A stretch of 64,000 nucleotides of DNA from Patiriisocius_A hiemis (GCF_031846325.1 NZ_JAVRHZ010000001.1:310001-374000), one strand, 5' to 3'. Positions 8,458 to 16,208 are shown, counted from the stretch's first letter. A program made the numbers and translations. The notes: generated by a model not told the origin, from the sequence alone.

Positions 8458-9552
8458 TCAATTCGGACTAAATCGGTTAAATGATTGCCAATATTTGTCT
8501 TTATAAATGTCAAAGTCCAGTTCAATTTTATTTATATATTCTTTTTTAATTTCGTGTAATATTTTTGATGGATTTCTGAACTCAACACAAGCGAAATAAA
8601 TTTCTCGAACTGAATCAGCCGTTTGTCTACCAATATTTAAATAGCCATCTGAATCTTTTAATTCAGTCATTATTTTATCTTCAATTTCATTGAGAAGTTG
8701 ATAAGTAGAATCGTCAGGCATTCCATTGTTATTTTTCCCATCGTATTTTATTTCCATTACTGCAATCCAAGGATGAGAAGCTTTACTGTCCCAATTCAAT
8801 AAATCTGTGTTGATAACCGCAACTAATGGAAGTCCGTTTTTTAAAGTCGCTTCGAGTCCAGAATAGTTATCGTTTTCTGTATTGTGTCTGAAACCTTTAT
8901 ATTTTTCGACAAACTCTTTTTCTCGCCAAGTCAAAAAGTCCTTAAGTTTTTCTAATGGGATTAAGTCTGAAGTGGCATCTTTCGAGTTAATTATATTCAC
9001 GTTGTCAATCGTGGTAACTGAATTCAATTCGCCAAGAGAATTATCTAAAGCAAGATAAACTCCATTTGTCATTACAGCTCTGTTTTCTTCGCTGAAATCT
9101 TTATGAGTAATTGTAATGTCAATCTCGTCTGGCATTTGGTTATGGTCAGTTGAATAGAAGTCCATTTTACTTTCGTCAAATTTATATCCGTCCATTTCAA
9201 TTCCGTATTGATTTATGTCAGACGGTTGTTTGAGTGCAGTAATTTTCCAATTATTCATTTTTGGTGCTGATTGAACTAATTCCTCAACAAATACAATATT
9301 TTTTATTATTCCATCGGCTGTCAATATTAATTCCGCTGTGTTGTCATCATACATTCCTGCAAGAAACCAAAATCCATCTTTCAATTCATTGAGTTTTGGT
9401 GCGAGTTTGTCAAAAAAAACCTTGTTGATATTGCCTTGTTCTTTAAGAACTTTATGAAATTTCTTTTCGTTCTGTTCAAACCAATTCCAAAAGTCAGAGT
9501 ATGAATCTATAGGTTTCTCTTTTGCATTAAATATTGATTTTAAAAAACTCAT
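8458..9552 (-). CDS. DUF695 domain-containing protein of unknown function
   Basis: 364 aa when started at the ATG at 9552 (MSFLKSIFNAKEKP). An upstream in-frame ATG at 9621 would run the coding region through the GCACATAAC repeat and is rejected. The C-terminal third has the DUF695 pattern, ending IELDFDIYKDKYWQSFNRF, preceded by a region with EIEDKIMTELKDSDGYLNIGRQT. The N-terminal part (WNWFEQNEKKFHKVL, then a stretch with GMYDDNTAELILTADG) resembles the lineage-specific extension found in such proteins. No signal peptide, so probably cytoplasmic. Function unknown. It is the middle unit of the cassette-like array, bounded by GTTATGTGC/GCACATAAC. Confidence 0.75.
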   Translation of the reverse strand: MSFLKSIFNAKEKPIDSYSDFWNWFEQNEKKFHKVLKEQGNINKVFFDKLAPKLNELKDGFWFLAGMYDDNTAELILTADGIIKNIVFVEELVQSAPKMNNWKITALKQPSDINQYGIEMDGYKFDESKMDFYSTDHNQMPDEIDITITHKDFSEENRAVMTNGVYLALDNSLGELNSVTTIDNVNIINSKDATSDLIPLEKLKDFLTWREKEFVEKYKGFRHNTENDNYSGLEATLKNGLPLVAVINTDLLNWDSKASHPWIAVMEIKYDGKNNNGMPDDSTYQLLNEIEDKIMTELKDSDGYLNIGRQTADSVREIYFACVEFRNPSKILHEIKKEYINKIELDFDIYKDKYWQSFNRFSPN

Positions 9553-9584
9553 ATTCTTATTAGTTCGGATTTTTTTTTCGCCTT

Positions 9585-9789
9585 GCACATAACGGTCTTG
9601 TATATGGCTCGTAGCGTGCAAATTAAAAAATTATTTTCGGTTGAGCACAAGCCAGATTTTTAAATTTTACTATTTATCTTTTTTATTGGAAATCGTCAAA
9701 TTTAAAAATTTGGCGACTTTCCAAATATACCTTAACTTCGTTTAAGCAATTGATTAGCTATGAGCTATATACTTTGTTAGCTGTAGTGC
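9585..9789 (-). repeat. Large attC-like inverted repeat between DUF695 and DUF3883 genes
   Basis: The outer arms TATATGGCTCGTAGC (9601-9615) and GCTATGAGCTATATA (9757-9771) are complementary at 13 of 15 positions. A second stem inside joins GGAAATCGTCAAATTT (9688-9703) to AAATTTGGCGACTTTCC (9706-9722) with one bulge. The borders are GCACATAAC (9585-9593) and GTTAGCTGTAGTGC (9776-9789). The latter abuts the stop codon of the DUF3883 gene. Confidence 0.6.
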
Positions 9790-10473
9790 TTATTCTTTAT
9801 ACATTCTCGCACCAATTCTTTCTTCTATAATTAACTTTTCATTCTCAATATTTGTCCAATAATTTAATTCAGAATGATAACTAAAGATTTCAAGCTTAGG
9901 TTCAGACAATGCGTTTGTTACAACACACAATTTATATTTGTTTTTATATTCATTCGATTTTTGATATTCGTTAGGACTTAATTCAATAGAAACTATTTTT
10001 CCAGAAAGTCCTTTAACTTCTAATAGCAAAGTTTCTTTATCATTCGATGCTTCTAAATCCCAACCAACATTATCCTTTTCTTTCGAAATTACAATATAAT
10101 CTAACTCCTCATAATATTGAATAGTTTTTTCGACTGCGGAAATTTCCACTTGCTGCCTTTTAAAAACATCTACTTGTCTTTGTAAAGGTCTTTTACTTTT
10201 GTCATTTCGTTCAATATAATAATCTCTGAATTTTGTGAATGCATTAAAATGACTTGAGTAATCTTTATGCCAATTTTCGGGCTTATCTATTAATTCTCGA
10301 ATTTTATGTAAATCAGTATCAATGTCATAAATTCCATCTCCAGCTAAATTTAAGTTTCTATTTAGAGCATTTAGTCCAGTTACATATTGAGTTCCTGTAG
10401 TCAATGGTTTTCCTGTTTTTTTTGAAACATAAATCGTCTCTAACCAAACTTTAAATTTTTCCGATGTTGTCAT
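9790..10473 (-). CDS. DUF3883 domain protein, putative nuclease-like
   Basis: 227 aa. The C-terminal half carries GWDLEAS followed 8 residues on by LLLEVKGLSG, a D...ExK arrangement as in PD-(D/E)xK nucleases, and then a block ending CVVTNALSEPKLEIF typical of DUF3883. The N-terminal half (KVWLETIYVSKKTGKPLTTGTQYVTGLNALNR) resembles the amino-terminal region of restriction-type proteins but I do not recognise it firmly. DUF3883 domains often occur with restriction and defence genes; no such partner is visible here. It is the right-hand unit of the cassette-like array, lying between 14-bp inverted repeats. Confidence 0.72.
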   Translation of the reverse strand: MTTSEKFKVWLETIYVSKKTGKPLTTGTQYVTGLNALNRNLNLAGDGIYDIDTDLHKIRELIDKPENWHKDYSSHFNAFTKFRDYYIERNDKSKRPLQRQVDVFKRQQVEISAVEKTIQYYEELDYIVISKEKDNVGWDLEASNDKETLLLEVKGLSGKIVSIELSPNEYQKSNEYKNKYKLCVVTNALSEPKLEIFSYHSELNYWTNIENEKLIIEERIGARMYKE

Positions 10474-10493
10474 TTAGTTCGTGAAGTTTTTTT

Positions 10494-10604
10494 GCATTAC
10501 AGCTAACACCTTATATAGTTATAATTAGTAACGATATCCCGTATTTTATCCGGGGTACCACTAGTTTTTTTATTATATAACATGTTATTACTAAACTAGC
10601 TAAC
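10494..10604 (-). repeat. Right-end repeat of the cassette-like array
   Basis: GCATTACAGCTAAC (10494-10507) is the inverted partner (13/14) of GTTAGCTGTAGTGC at 9776-9789. Beyond it are TTAGTAA (10525-10531) pairing with TTACTAA (10588-10594), a CCCG/CGGG hairpin (10538-10541 and 10551-10554), and a second AGCTAAC at 10598-10604 in the same orientation. This stem-loop is weaker than the other intergenic ones. The next gene, a GT2, is not bounded this way. Confidence 0.45.
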
Positions 10605-10634
10605 TTGCAAAACCCTCGCAATACGTGTACCTAC

Positions 10635-11393
10635 TTATTTTCTTTTTTTGCGGAGCAACCACAACTTTGCATAACGCATAAACACCACATAACCTTGTAT
10701 GTAGCCAATGGTAAGACCCACCACACCATCTCTAAAACCGCTTTGTATAATGTAATGCTTAAAAAAGCCCCAAAAAGGTTTTATAATAAAGTGGTAGGGG
10801 GTAAGGGTGCCTACTTTTTTATCGTAGTCTTGGGCTTGCCAAGTAGCATATTTGTTCATTTTCTCTATGTAGTGGTCTAAGCTTATGTAGCTGTAATGCA
10901 ATAGTTTGTGTTGTAGTTTTAAGACCGTTCCATCTGTTGTGATTTCCTCGTGGACAAACTTATCTTCGTACTTGCATTGGTCTCTTCTAAAAAGCCGTAT
11001 CACCTTATCGTTGCGCCAACCACTATAATTAACACGTTGCCCCATAAAATGGTTAATGCGCCCTATCCAATAGCCCGCTACGTCTTGACTTGGTGGATTA
11101 TTAAGTACGTTTTGTACTTCTTCTTGGAGTTCTGGAGTTACGCGTTCATCGGCATCTAGTAATAAAACCCATTCGTGTTTGGCTTGAGGGATTGTCCAAT
11201 TTTTTTGAGAAGCTGGGTAATCAAATTCTCTTTGAAGTACTCGTGTGGCTAGTTGCTTCGCTTTTTCATACGTGCCATCTGTACTAAAACTGTCAACTAC
11301 TAAAATTTCATCAGCAAAGTGTAGGGAAGCAATAACTGCTTCTATATTATGTGCTTCATTTCCAGTAGGGATAATGGCAGTAAGTTTTTCCAT
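10635..11393 (-). CDS. Family 2 glycosyltransferase (WaaE/KdtX-like)
   Basis: 252 aa. It opens with LTAIIPTGNEAHNIEAVIASL and ADEILVVDSFSTDGTYEKA, the nucleotide-sugar site of a GT-A fold. DADERVTPELQEEV contains the DxD-like metal-binding motif, and the RINHFMGQ...GWRNDKVIRLFRR stretch is typical of the lipopolysaccharide-core beta-1,4-glucosyltransferase group. It probably adds a sugar to lipid A core or another surface glycan on the cytoplasmic face. It ends the gene run GT9, phosphotransferase-like, GT2, starting 6 nt after its upstream neighbour. Confidence 0.9.
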   Translation of the reverse strand: MEKLTAIIPTGNEAHNIEAVIASLHFADEILVVDSFSTDGTYEKAKQLATRVLQREFDYPASQKNWTIPQAKHEWVLLLDADERVTPELQEEVQNVLNNPPSQDVAGYWIGRINHFMGQRVNYSGWRNDKVIRLFRRDQCKYEDKFVHEEITTDGTVLKLQHKLLHYSYISLDHYIEKMNKYATWQAQDYDKKVGTLTPYHFIIKPFWGFFKHYIIQSGFRDGVVGLTIGYIQGYVVFMRYAKLWLLRKKRK

Positions 11394-11399
11394 AGAGGA

Positions 11400-12482
11400 T
11401 TATTCTTTTTTTAGTGTGTAAGGTTTGTTATAGCTTTTAAATGTAAAATGCCCCAATCGTTTTCTTATTTTAAACTTGCGTATAAAATTAAAGGGTCTAT
11501 TTTTTATGTCTTTTTTAGGTGCATGTACATAAGAGATGCAAGTTTCTATAATACGTTGGCTCGAAGCACCATCAAAATAGGGATGGAGGTTTATAATAAA
11601 CTCCGAAATATTTTCCAACAAACTTTGAGAAGGAGAAAGAGCTTCGGTTAATTTTTCATCAATAGCTTCGGCAGTAGTTGTATGTATTAAATACCGATGC
11701 GGGAAGGTATGGTTAAAGGTAACAACAGGTTTTTTTTGTAATAAAAATTCTTGGATTGCCGAGGTTGTGTCTGCAAATAATACTGCACTCTCTCTAAAAA
11801 TAGGAATTAGGTTGGTAGTATCGTAATAGGTAAAATAGTTGCCTTCTAATGTTTTCCATTTTTCAATAATATGTTGCGGAATTTTAGGGTGCAATACCAT
11901 TTTAAAGTTATACTTTCCAGTAGTGGCTAGCCTTTTAATTTCTTGGAAGACGTCTTCATTATAGGCTAGGCTTAATCGTTCTGTAAAGGTAGAAGCAATC
12001 ATAATGGTTGGGATAGCTCTATGTGTAGTTTCTGTTACAGGAAACAAAGGGTCTACTTTACTCCAGCCTGTTTCTATTACTTTAAAATGTCCGTGTTTTT
12101 GTTCTAATTGCTTAAATATAGAAGTAGTACTTGGACCTTGTGTGCAGTATAAATCAAAAAAACCACGAATCCTAAACTCACTAAAAATATGCTTTTTTGA
12201 GGGTCTTTTTTGTGCTAAAAATCCATGAAACACTTGTACTTTGAGTCCGCTAATAAAATCGGGCACCATATTGGTGGCAGTTAATACAATATGCGGTTTG
12301 TAATCTATTACCTGTTTAATGCTCGTAAGCGTGTTAGGTCGTTCTTTAATTTTTAGCGCACCTTCATCTTCATCTGCAAACCATTGTACCGTATGCCCAC
12401 ACTTTATAATCTCCTTTTCTAGCGGTTCTCCCACAGGAATAGAGTAACTATATGATATGTAAATTAAAAAGCGGTATTGCAT
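11400..12482 (-). CDS. CDP-glycerol glycerophosphotransferase-like protein
   Basis: 360 aa. The sequence resembles the TagB/TagF glycerophosphotransferase family: VQVFHGFLAQKR in the middle, YCTQGPSTTSIFKQL with VIETGWSKVDPLF, MVLHPKIPQHII, and later VLFADTTSAIQEFLLQKKPVVTFNH. In Gram-positive bacteria the family polymerises teichoic acid from CDP-glycerol; in Bacteroidota the homologues sit in surface polysaccharide loci with unknown donors. No signal peptide. Its ATG overlaps the stop of the upstream GT9 gene by one base (TAATG), which suggests translational coupling. Confidence 0.8.
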   Translation of the reverse strand: MQYRFLIYISYSYSIPVGEPLEKEIIKCGHTVQWFADEDEGALKIKERPNTLTSIKQVIDYKPHIVLTATNMVPDFISGLKVQVFHGFLAQKRPSKKHIFSEFRIRGFFDLYCTQGPSTTSIFKQLEQKHGHFKVIETGWSKVDPLFPVTETTHRAIPTIMIASTFTERLSLAYNEDVFQEIKRLATTGKYNFKMVLHPKIPQHIIEKWKTLEGNYFTYYDTTNLIPIFRESAVLFADTTSAIQEFLLQKKPVVTFNHTFPHRYLIHTTTAEAIDEKLTEALSPSQSLLENISEFIINLHPYFDGASSQRIIETCISYVHAPKKDIKNRPFNFIRKFKIRKRLGHFTFKSYNKPYTLKKE

Positions 12483-13534
12483 TACAGCGATTGTATAAAC
12501 GCATTCAGTTTTGGAATAATAAAGGTAGGTTTAAATTTTAAATAATAGTTTTTTGGGTCTTTTTTGGCAAGTTTTCTATCTGCTGCAGTATGTTTTACAT
12601 CTTCATCAAGATGTACCCCAGTATGTGGAGGATGTTCACTACTACCAAACCAATTTACCTTATTAAGATGTGGCGAGAAAATAATAAATGAAGGAACTCC
12701 AAGGGCCTTTGCCATATTTACTCCACCTCCTTCATTACCAATCATAGCATCACAACGCGAAGTAATTGCTAGAAATTCTCGTAAACTTTTACCAAAGACA
12801 TCAAAGAAAATTTGTTGTTGCGTAGCTTCTTTTGTAGCAGTATAAATGGCTTTTGCATCTTCTTTTTGATTAGGGATATAATTAAACAGAAGTTGTGCAT
12901 CTGGTTTTACAGAAATAATCGCATCTAGCAAGCTAGCCATATATTCAAATGGATAGGTTTTAGAAGGATTACTCCCTAAAACACTTATCATATATAACGG
13001 TTTTTTTTCTGAAATACCACTTTCTGAAAGAAATGTAGCTGCTTGTTCTTTTTCTGAAGGTTGTAGAAAAATATCTGGTGTTACAACTTCAAAAGGAACA
13101 TTCAAAGGGGCAACTAACTTCAATCTATTTTCAATAGCTAAACTCACCGAAGTAGAAGGAACTTTTGTTCTATGAATACTGTTTGAATAATAAAAACTTG
13201 AAAGCTTCTTCTTGTACCCAATTTTAGTCTTTGCTCCAGAGAATTTGGTTATTAACTGACTACTTAATTTTCCATAGGCATCAATTACCGTATCATACTT
13301 TTCAGATTGAACTTTTTTAATTAATCCATTTAGTTTTATGCTATTTTTTTCAATCTCAGAAGTAAAAAAAATAAACTCATCAATTAGAGGGTTACCTTCT
13401 ACAACTGGATAGGTATGTGTATTAATGAGATAATGAAGTATTGCATCGGGGTATTTTTTTTTAAGCACTTTGAAGAGTACTGTGGACGTTAGGACGTCGC
13501 CAATCATTTTTTGTTGTATGATAAGTATCTTCAT
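12482..13534 (-). CDS. Family 9 glycosyltransferase (ADP-heptose:LPS heptosyltransferase-like)
   Basis: 350 aa. It starts MKILIIQQKMIGDVLTSTVLFKVLKKKYPDA in heptosyltransferase fashion and has the C-terminal donor-site motif SRCDAMIGNEGGGVNMAKALGVPSFIIFSPH, where GNEGG corresponds to the usual G(N/D)SGP segment. Members move a heptose or related sugar onto lipopolysaccharide core at the inner membrane. It is the first gene of the three-gene glycan run and overlaps the next by one base. Donor and acceptor cannot be read from sequence. Confidence 0.9.
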   Translation of the reverse strand: MKILIIQQKMIGDVLTSTVLFKVLKKKYPDAILHYLINTHTYPVVEGNPLIDEFIFFTSEIEKNSIKLNGLIKKVQSEKYDTVIDAYGKLSSQLITKFSGAKTKIGYKKKLSSFYYSNSIHRTKVPSTSVSLAIENRLKLVAPLNVPFEVVTPDIFLQPSEKEQAATFLSESGISEKKPLYMISVLGSNPSKTYPFEYMASLLDAIISVKPDAQLLFNYIPNQKEDAKAIYTATKEATQQQIFFDVFGKSLREFLAITSRCDAMIGNEGGGVNMAKALGVPSFIIFSPHLNKVNWFGSSEHPPHTGVHLDEDVKHTAADRKLAKKDPKNYYLKFKPTFIIPKLNAFIQSL

Positions 13535-13545
13535 TTGTTCTTTTA

Positions 13546-13610
13546 CCCAGTAATCAGTTATCAGTCTTAGTATTCAAATTTATAATTTGCATCCTACTAC
13601 CTGCTACCTA
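13546..13610. repeat. Degenerate short repeats between GT9 and dapD
   Basis: The 96-bp gap contains AGTAATCAGTTATCAG, two imperfect copies of an ATCAGT-type unit, followed by CCTACTACCTGCTACCT, two or three imperfect copies of CTACCTG. It is non-coding in all frames and shows no hairpin with a T-run. Confidence 0.35.
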
Positions 13611-13630
13611 ATTTCTATTCCCTAATACTC

Positions 13631-14446
13631 TTAAACTGCTACATCATACTCACGTAGCGCATCGTTAAGCGAGGTTTTTTTATTGGTGCTCTCTTTGCGT
13701 TTTCCTATGATAAGAGCACATGGAACATTATATGACCCAGCAGGGAAATTTTTAGTATAACTTCCAGGGATTACTACAGATCTAGAAGGAACAACACCTT
13801 TTCTTTCCACCGGAGAATCTCCTGTTACATCAATAATTTTAGTAGATGCAGTAAGAACTACATTGGCACCAAGTACCGCTTCTTTTTCTACACGTACACC
13901 TTCTACAACAATGCACCTTGAGCCAATAAAAGCATTGTCTTCTATAATTACAGGAGCTGCTTGTAATGGTTCTAGAACACCTCCAATACCAACACCTCCA
14001 CTTAAATGCACATTTTTACCTATCTGTGCACAGCTTCCTACAGTTGCCCATGTGTCAACCATAGTGCCTTCGTCTACATAAGCGCCAATATTTACATAAC
14101 TTGGCATCATAATAACACCTTTAGAGATGTAGGCTCCATGTCGCGCTACAGCATTAGGAACTACACGTATACCTTTAGCTTCATACCCTTTCTTTAATGG
14201 AATTTTATCATGATATTCAAAAATACCAGCTTCAAGAGTTTCCATTTTTTGAATTGGAAAATACAATACAACCGCTTTTTTAACCCATTCATTTACTTGC
14301 CATCCATCCTTGGTTGGAGCTGCACAACGTAATTTTCCTTCGTCACATAGTGCTACAACTTCTCGTATTGCTGAAATTATTTCAGGTTGTGATAGTAAGG
14401 AACGATCTTCCCATGCTTTCTCTATAGTTTCTTGTAATGCTGTCAT
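13631..14446 (-). CDS. dapD: 2,3,4,5-tetrahydropyridine-2,6-dicarboxylate N-succinyltransferase
   Basis: 271 aa from the ATG at 14446 (MTALQETIEKAWEDR), the usual length; a TTG 21 nt upstream is not needed. DapD transfers succinyl from succinyl-CoA to tetrahydrodipicolinate in the lysine/meso-diaminopimelate pathway, feeding peptidoglycan. The central part shows the hexapeptide left-handed beta-helix (GAYISKGVIMMPSYVNIGAYVDEGTMVDTWATVGSCAQIGKN shows repeated I/V-G-x4 units). The tail PCALIIGKRKESTNKKTSLNDALREYDVAV is typical. A -7 element lies 18 nt upstream of the ATG, divergent from ruvX. Confidence 0.97.
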   Translation of the reverse strand: MTALQETIEKAWEDRSLLSQPEIISAIREVVALCDEGKLRCAAPTKDGWQVNEWVKKAVVLYFPIQKMETLEAGIFEYHDKIPLKKGYEAKGIRVVPNAVARHGAYISKGVIMMPSYVNIGAYVDEGTMVDTWATVGSCAQIGKNVHLSGGVGIGGVLEPLQAAPVIIEDNAFIGSRCIVVEGVRVEKEAVLGANVVLTASTKIIDVTGDSPVERKGVVPSRSVVIPGSYTKNFPAGSYNVPCALIIGKRKESTNKKTSLNDALREYDVAV

Positions 14447-14464
14447 GCGTAGTATAATTTTTAA

Positions 14465-14472
14465 CAAAGATA
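14465..14472 (-). promoter_or_regulatory. Putative dapD -7 promoter element
   Basis: CAAAGATA on the plus strand reads TATCTTTG on the minus strand, a match to TAnnTTTG. It predicts a leader of about 14 nt for the ATG at 14446. No clear -33 element. Confidence 0.4.
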
Positions 14473-14523
14473 AGCCGCCTGTTTAAAAACTACTACTTTT
14501 TGGTTTACTAATATGTAAAGCCT

Positions 14524-14531
14524 TATTTTTG
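14524..14531 (+). promoter_or_regulatory. Putative ruvX -7 promoter element
   Basis: TATTTTTG matches TAnnTTTG 9 nt before the ATG at 14540, so the transcript would have almost no leader. Confidence 0.4.
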
Positions 14532-14539
14532 CAGCCTGT

Positions 14540-14950
14540 ATGGGAAGAATCATTGCAATAGACTATGGAACCAAGCGAACTGGTATTGCAGTAACAGACG
14601 AGCTACAAATTATTGCCTCTGGTTTGACAACTGTAGAAACTCCAAAATTAATGTCTTTTTTAAAAGACTATTTTGAGAAAGAAAACATAGCATTAGTGCT
14701 GGTTGGTGAACCCTTACAAAAAGACGGGACACCAAGTGATGTGGAAGAAGAGATTCAGAAGTTTTTAAAAAAAATTGCTAAAGAGCTCCCATCATACCAA
14801 GTTAAAAGAGTAGATGAAAGATACAGTAGTAAACGTGCCTTTCAAACAATGATAGATAGTGGCTTAAAGAAAAAACAGCGTCGTAACAAAGCTTTAGTTG
14901 ATGAAATTGCTGCGACTATTATTCTTCAAGATTATCTATATAACTTATAA
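14540..14950 (+). CDS. ruvX: Putative pre-16S rRNA nuclease / Holliday junction resolvase-like protein RuvX (YqgF)
   Basis: 136 aa, normal for the family. The RNase H-like fold is shown by the first strand with its catalytic Asp (IAIDYGTKRTGIAVTDE), the VLVGEPLQKDGTPS segment with the conserved Glu, and late VDERYSSKRA and DEIAATIILQDYL with the further acidic residues. The family matures the 5' end of 16S rRNA and was first proposed as an alternative Holliday resolvase. It is transcribed divergently from dapD and precedes def. Confidence 0.95.
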   Translation: MGRIIAIDYGTKRTGIAVTDELQIIASGLTTVETPKLMSFLKDYFEKENIALVLVGEPLQKDGTPSDVEEEIQKFLKKIAKELPSYQVKRVDERYSSKRAFQTMIDSGLKKKQRRNKALVDEIAATIILQDYLYNL

Positions 14951-14962
14951 TAAAGTTGTCTA

Positions 14963-15057
14963 GTCGAGTACTCCAAGTTTTTTTGGCGTATCGAAAACTA
15001 ATTAAATAAGCAAAATTCTATTCTGGATATTTTGTAGAATAAGAATCACTCGAATTG
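14963..15057. repeat. Intergenic repeat related to the one at 1675-1733
   Basis: This gap between ruvX and def holds AGTCGAGTACT, then GTATCGAAAAC, and AGAATCACTCGAA (15042-15054), the exact reverse complement of 1695-1707. ATTCTATTCT and AGAATAAGAAT around 15016-15046 can pair imperfectly. No open frame. Confidence 0.45.
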
Positions 15058-15108
15058 TTGAATTTTGCAAAAAGAATACAAATAGAAAAAATTATTAAAA
15101 ATTAATAA

Positions 15109-15699
15109 ATGGTTTTACCAATAGTAGCATACGGAGACCCTGTATTACGAAAAAAAGGAAAAGAAATTGATAAGGATTACCCTAAACTAGATACTCTTAT
15201 AGAGAACATGTTTGAGACTATGTATGGTGCTAGAGGTATTGGTCTAGCAGCACCACAAGTAGGTTTTCCTATTCGTTTATTTTTGGTAGATGCAACACCT
15301 TTTCATGATGATGAGGATTTAACAGAAGATGAAAGAGCTTTTGTTTCAGATTTTAAAAAGGTTTTTATTAATGCTACTATTTTAAAAGAAGAAGGTGACG
15401 AGTGGGCTTTTAATGAAGGGTGTTTAAGTATCCCAGATATTAATGAGGATGTCTTCAGAAAATCTACAATCACTATTGAGTATTACGATGAGAACTTTAA
15501 AAAACATACAGATACTTTTGATGGGATTGTAGCTCGTATCATTCAGCATGAATACGACCATATTGAAGGGATTTTGTTTACAGATAAGCTTTCGGCTTTA
15601 AAAAAGCGTTTTATAAAAAATAAGCTTACTAATATTTCAAAGGGAAAAATAGAGCCTAAGTACCGTATGCGTTTTCCTTTAGCTAAAAAGAAACGTTAA
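15109..15699 (+). CDS. def: Peptide deformylase
   Basis: 196 aa. Deformylase removes the N-formyl group from new proteins using a bound Fe or Zn ion. All three signature motifs are visible: GIGLAAPQVG, EGCLSIP with the Cys ligand, and IIQHEYDHIEGILF with the HExxH histidines and catalytic Glu. An insert rich in acidic residues (HDDEDLTEDERAFVSD) separates motifs 1 and 2, as is usual in Bacteroidota deformylases. It follows ruvX after 158 bp and precedes the DUF5606 gene by 69 bp. Confidence 0.97.
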   Translation: MVLPIVAYGDPVLRKKGKEIDKDYPKLDTLIENMFETMYGARGIGLAAPQVGFPIRLFLVDATPFHDDEDLTEDERAFVSDFKKVFINATILKEEGDEWAFNEGCLSIPDINEDVFRKSTITIEYYDENFKKHTDTFDGIVARIIQHEYDHIEGILFTDKLSALKKRFIKNKLTNISKGKIEPKYRMRFPLAKKKR

Positions 15700-15768
15700 G
15701 ACCCTTGCATAAAACAAACAAAGCAAAGATATTTGCCACCCAAATAAAAAATTGAATAAAAATATTTT

Positions 15769-16185
15769 ATGAGTTTAGAGAAGATTTTATCTATTGGAGG
15801 GAAACCAGGATTATATCAACTAAAGACACAAACCCGTACAGGTTTTTTAGCAGAATCTTTATTAGATGGAAAAAAGATAAGCGTTAATGCAAGACACAAT
15901 GTGAGTTTGCTTTCTGAAATTGCTATTTATACCTTAACAGAAGAAGTTCCTTTAGGAGATGTGTTCCAGAAGATTTCAGAAAAGGAAGATGGTAAAAAAA
16001 CGATTTCTCACAAAGTACCAAAAATAGAATTGGAAGAATTTTTCTTTGAAGTTTTACCAGAGTATGATGAAGAGCGCGTGTATGCAAGTGATATTAAAAA
16101 AATAGTACAATGGTACAACTTACTTACAGAAAAGGGAATCACAGATTTCTCTAATGCCCCTAGCGATGCTAGCGAAGAAGAATAA
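15769..16185 (+). CDS. DUF5606 domain-containing protein
   Basis: 138 aa. It begins SLEKILSIGGKPGLYQL and continues KISVNARHNVSLLSEIAIYT, the pattern of DUF5606, a small family restricted to Bacteroidota and usually found beside def and mazG as here. There is a compact N-terminal beta-rich part and a charged C-terminal half ending in a Ser/Asp/Glu-rich tail. No signal peptide or membrane segment. Biochemical role unknown. A clear intrinsic terminator follows. Confidence 0.88.
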   Translation: MSLEKILSIGGKPGLYQLKTQTRTGFLAESLLDGKKISVNARHNVSLLSEIAIYTLTEEVPLGDVFQKISEKEDGKKTISHKVPKIELEEFFFEVLPEYDEERVYASDIKKIVQWYNLLTEKGITDFSNAPSDASEEE

Positions 16186-16208
16186 AAGTAGTACTTTAAA
16201 ACATTCTA

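Noticed and set aside
6729..10604. Calling the region a genuine integron
   Set aside because: No integrase, attI or cassette promoter is visible, and the core sites do not fit GTTRRRY/RYYYAAC. Only the geometry agrees, so it is described as cassette-like.
10605..10880. 91-codon open frame on the plus strand
   Set aside because: It overlaps the C-terminal coding region of the GT2 gene on the other strand and shows no recognisable protein features.
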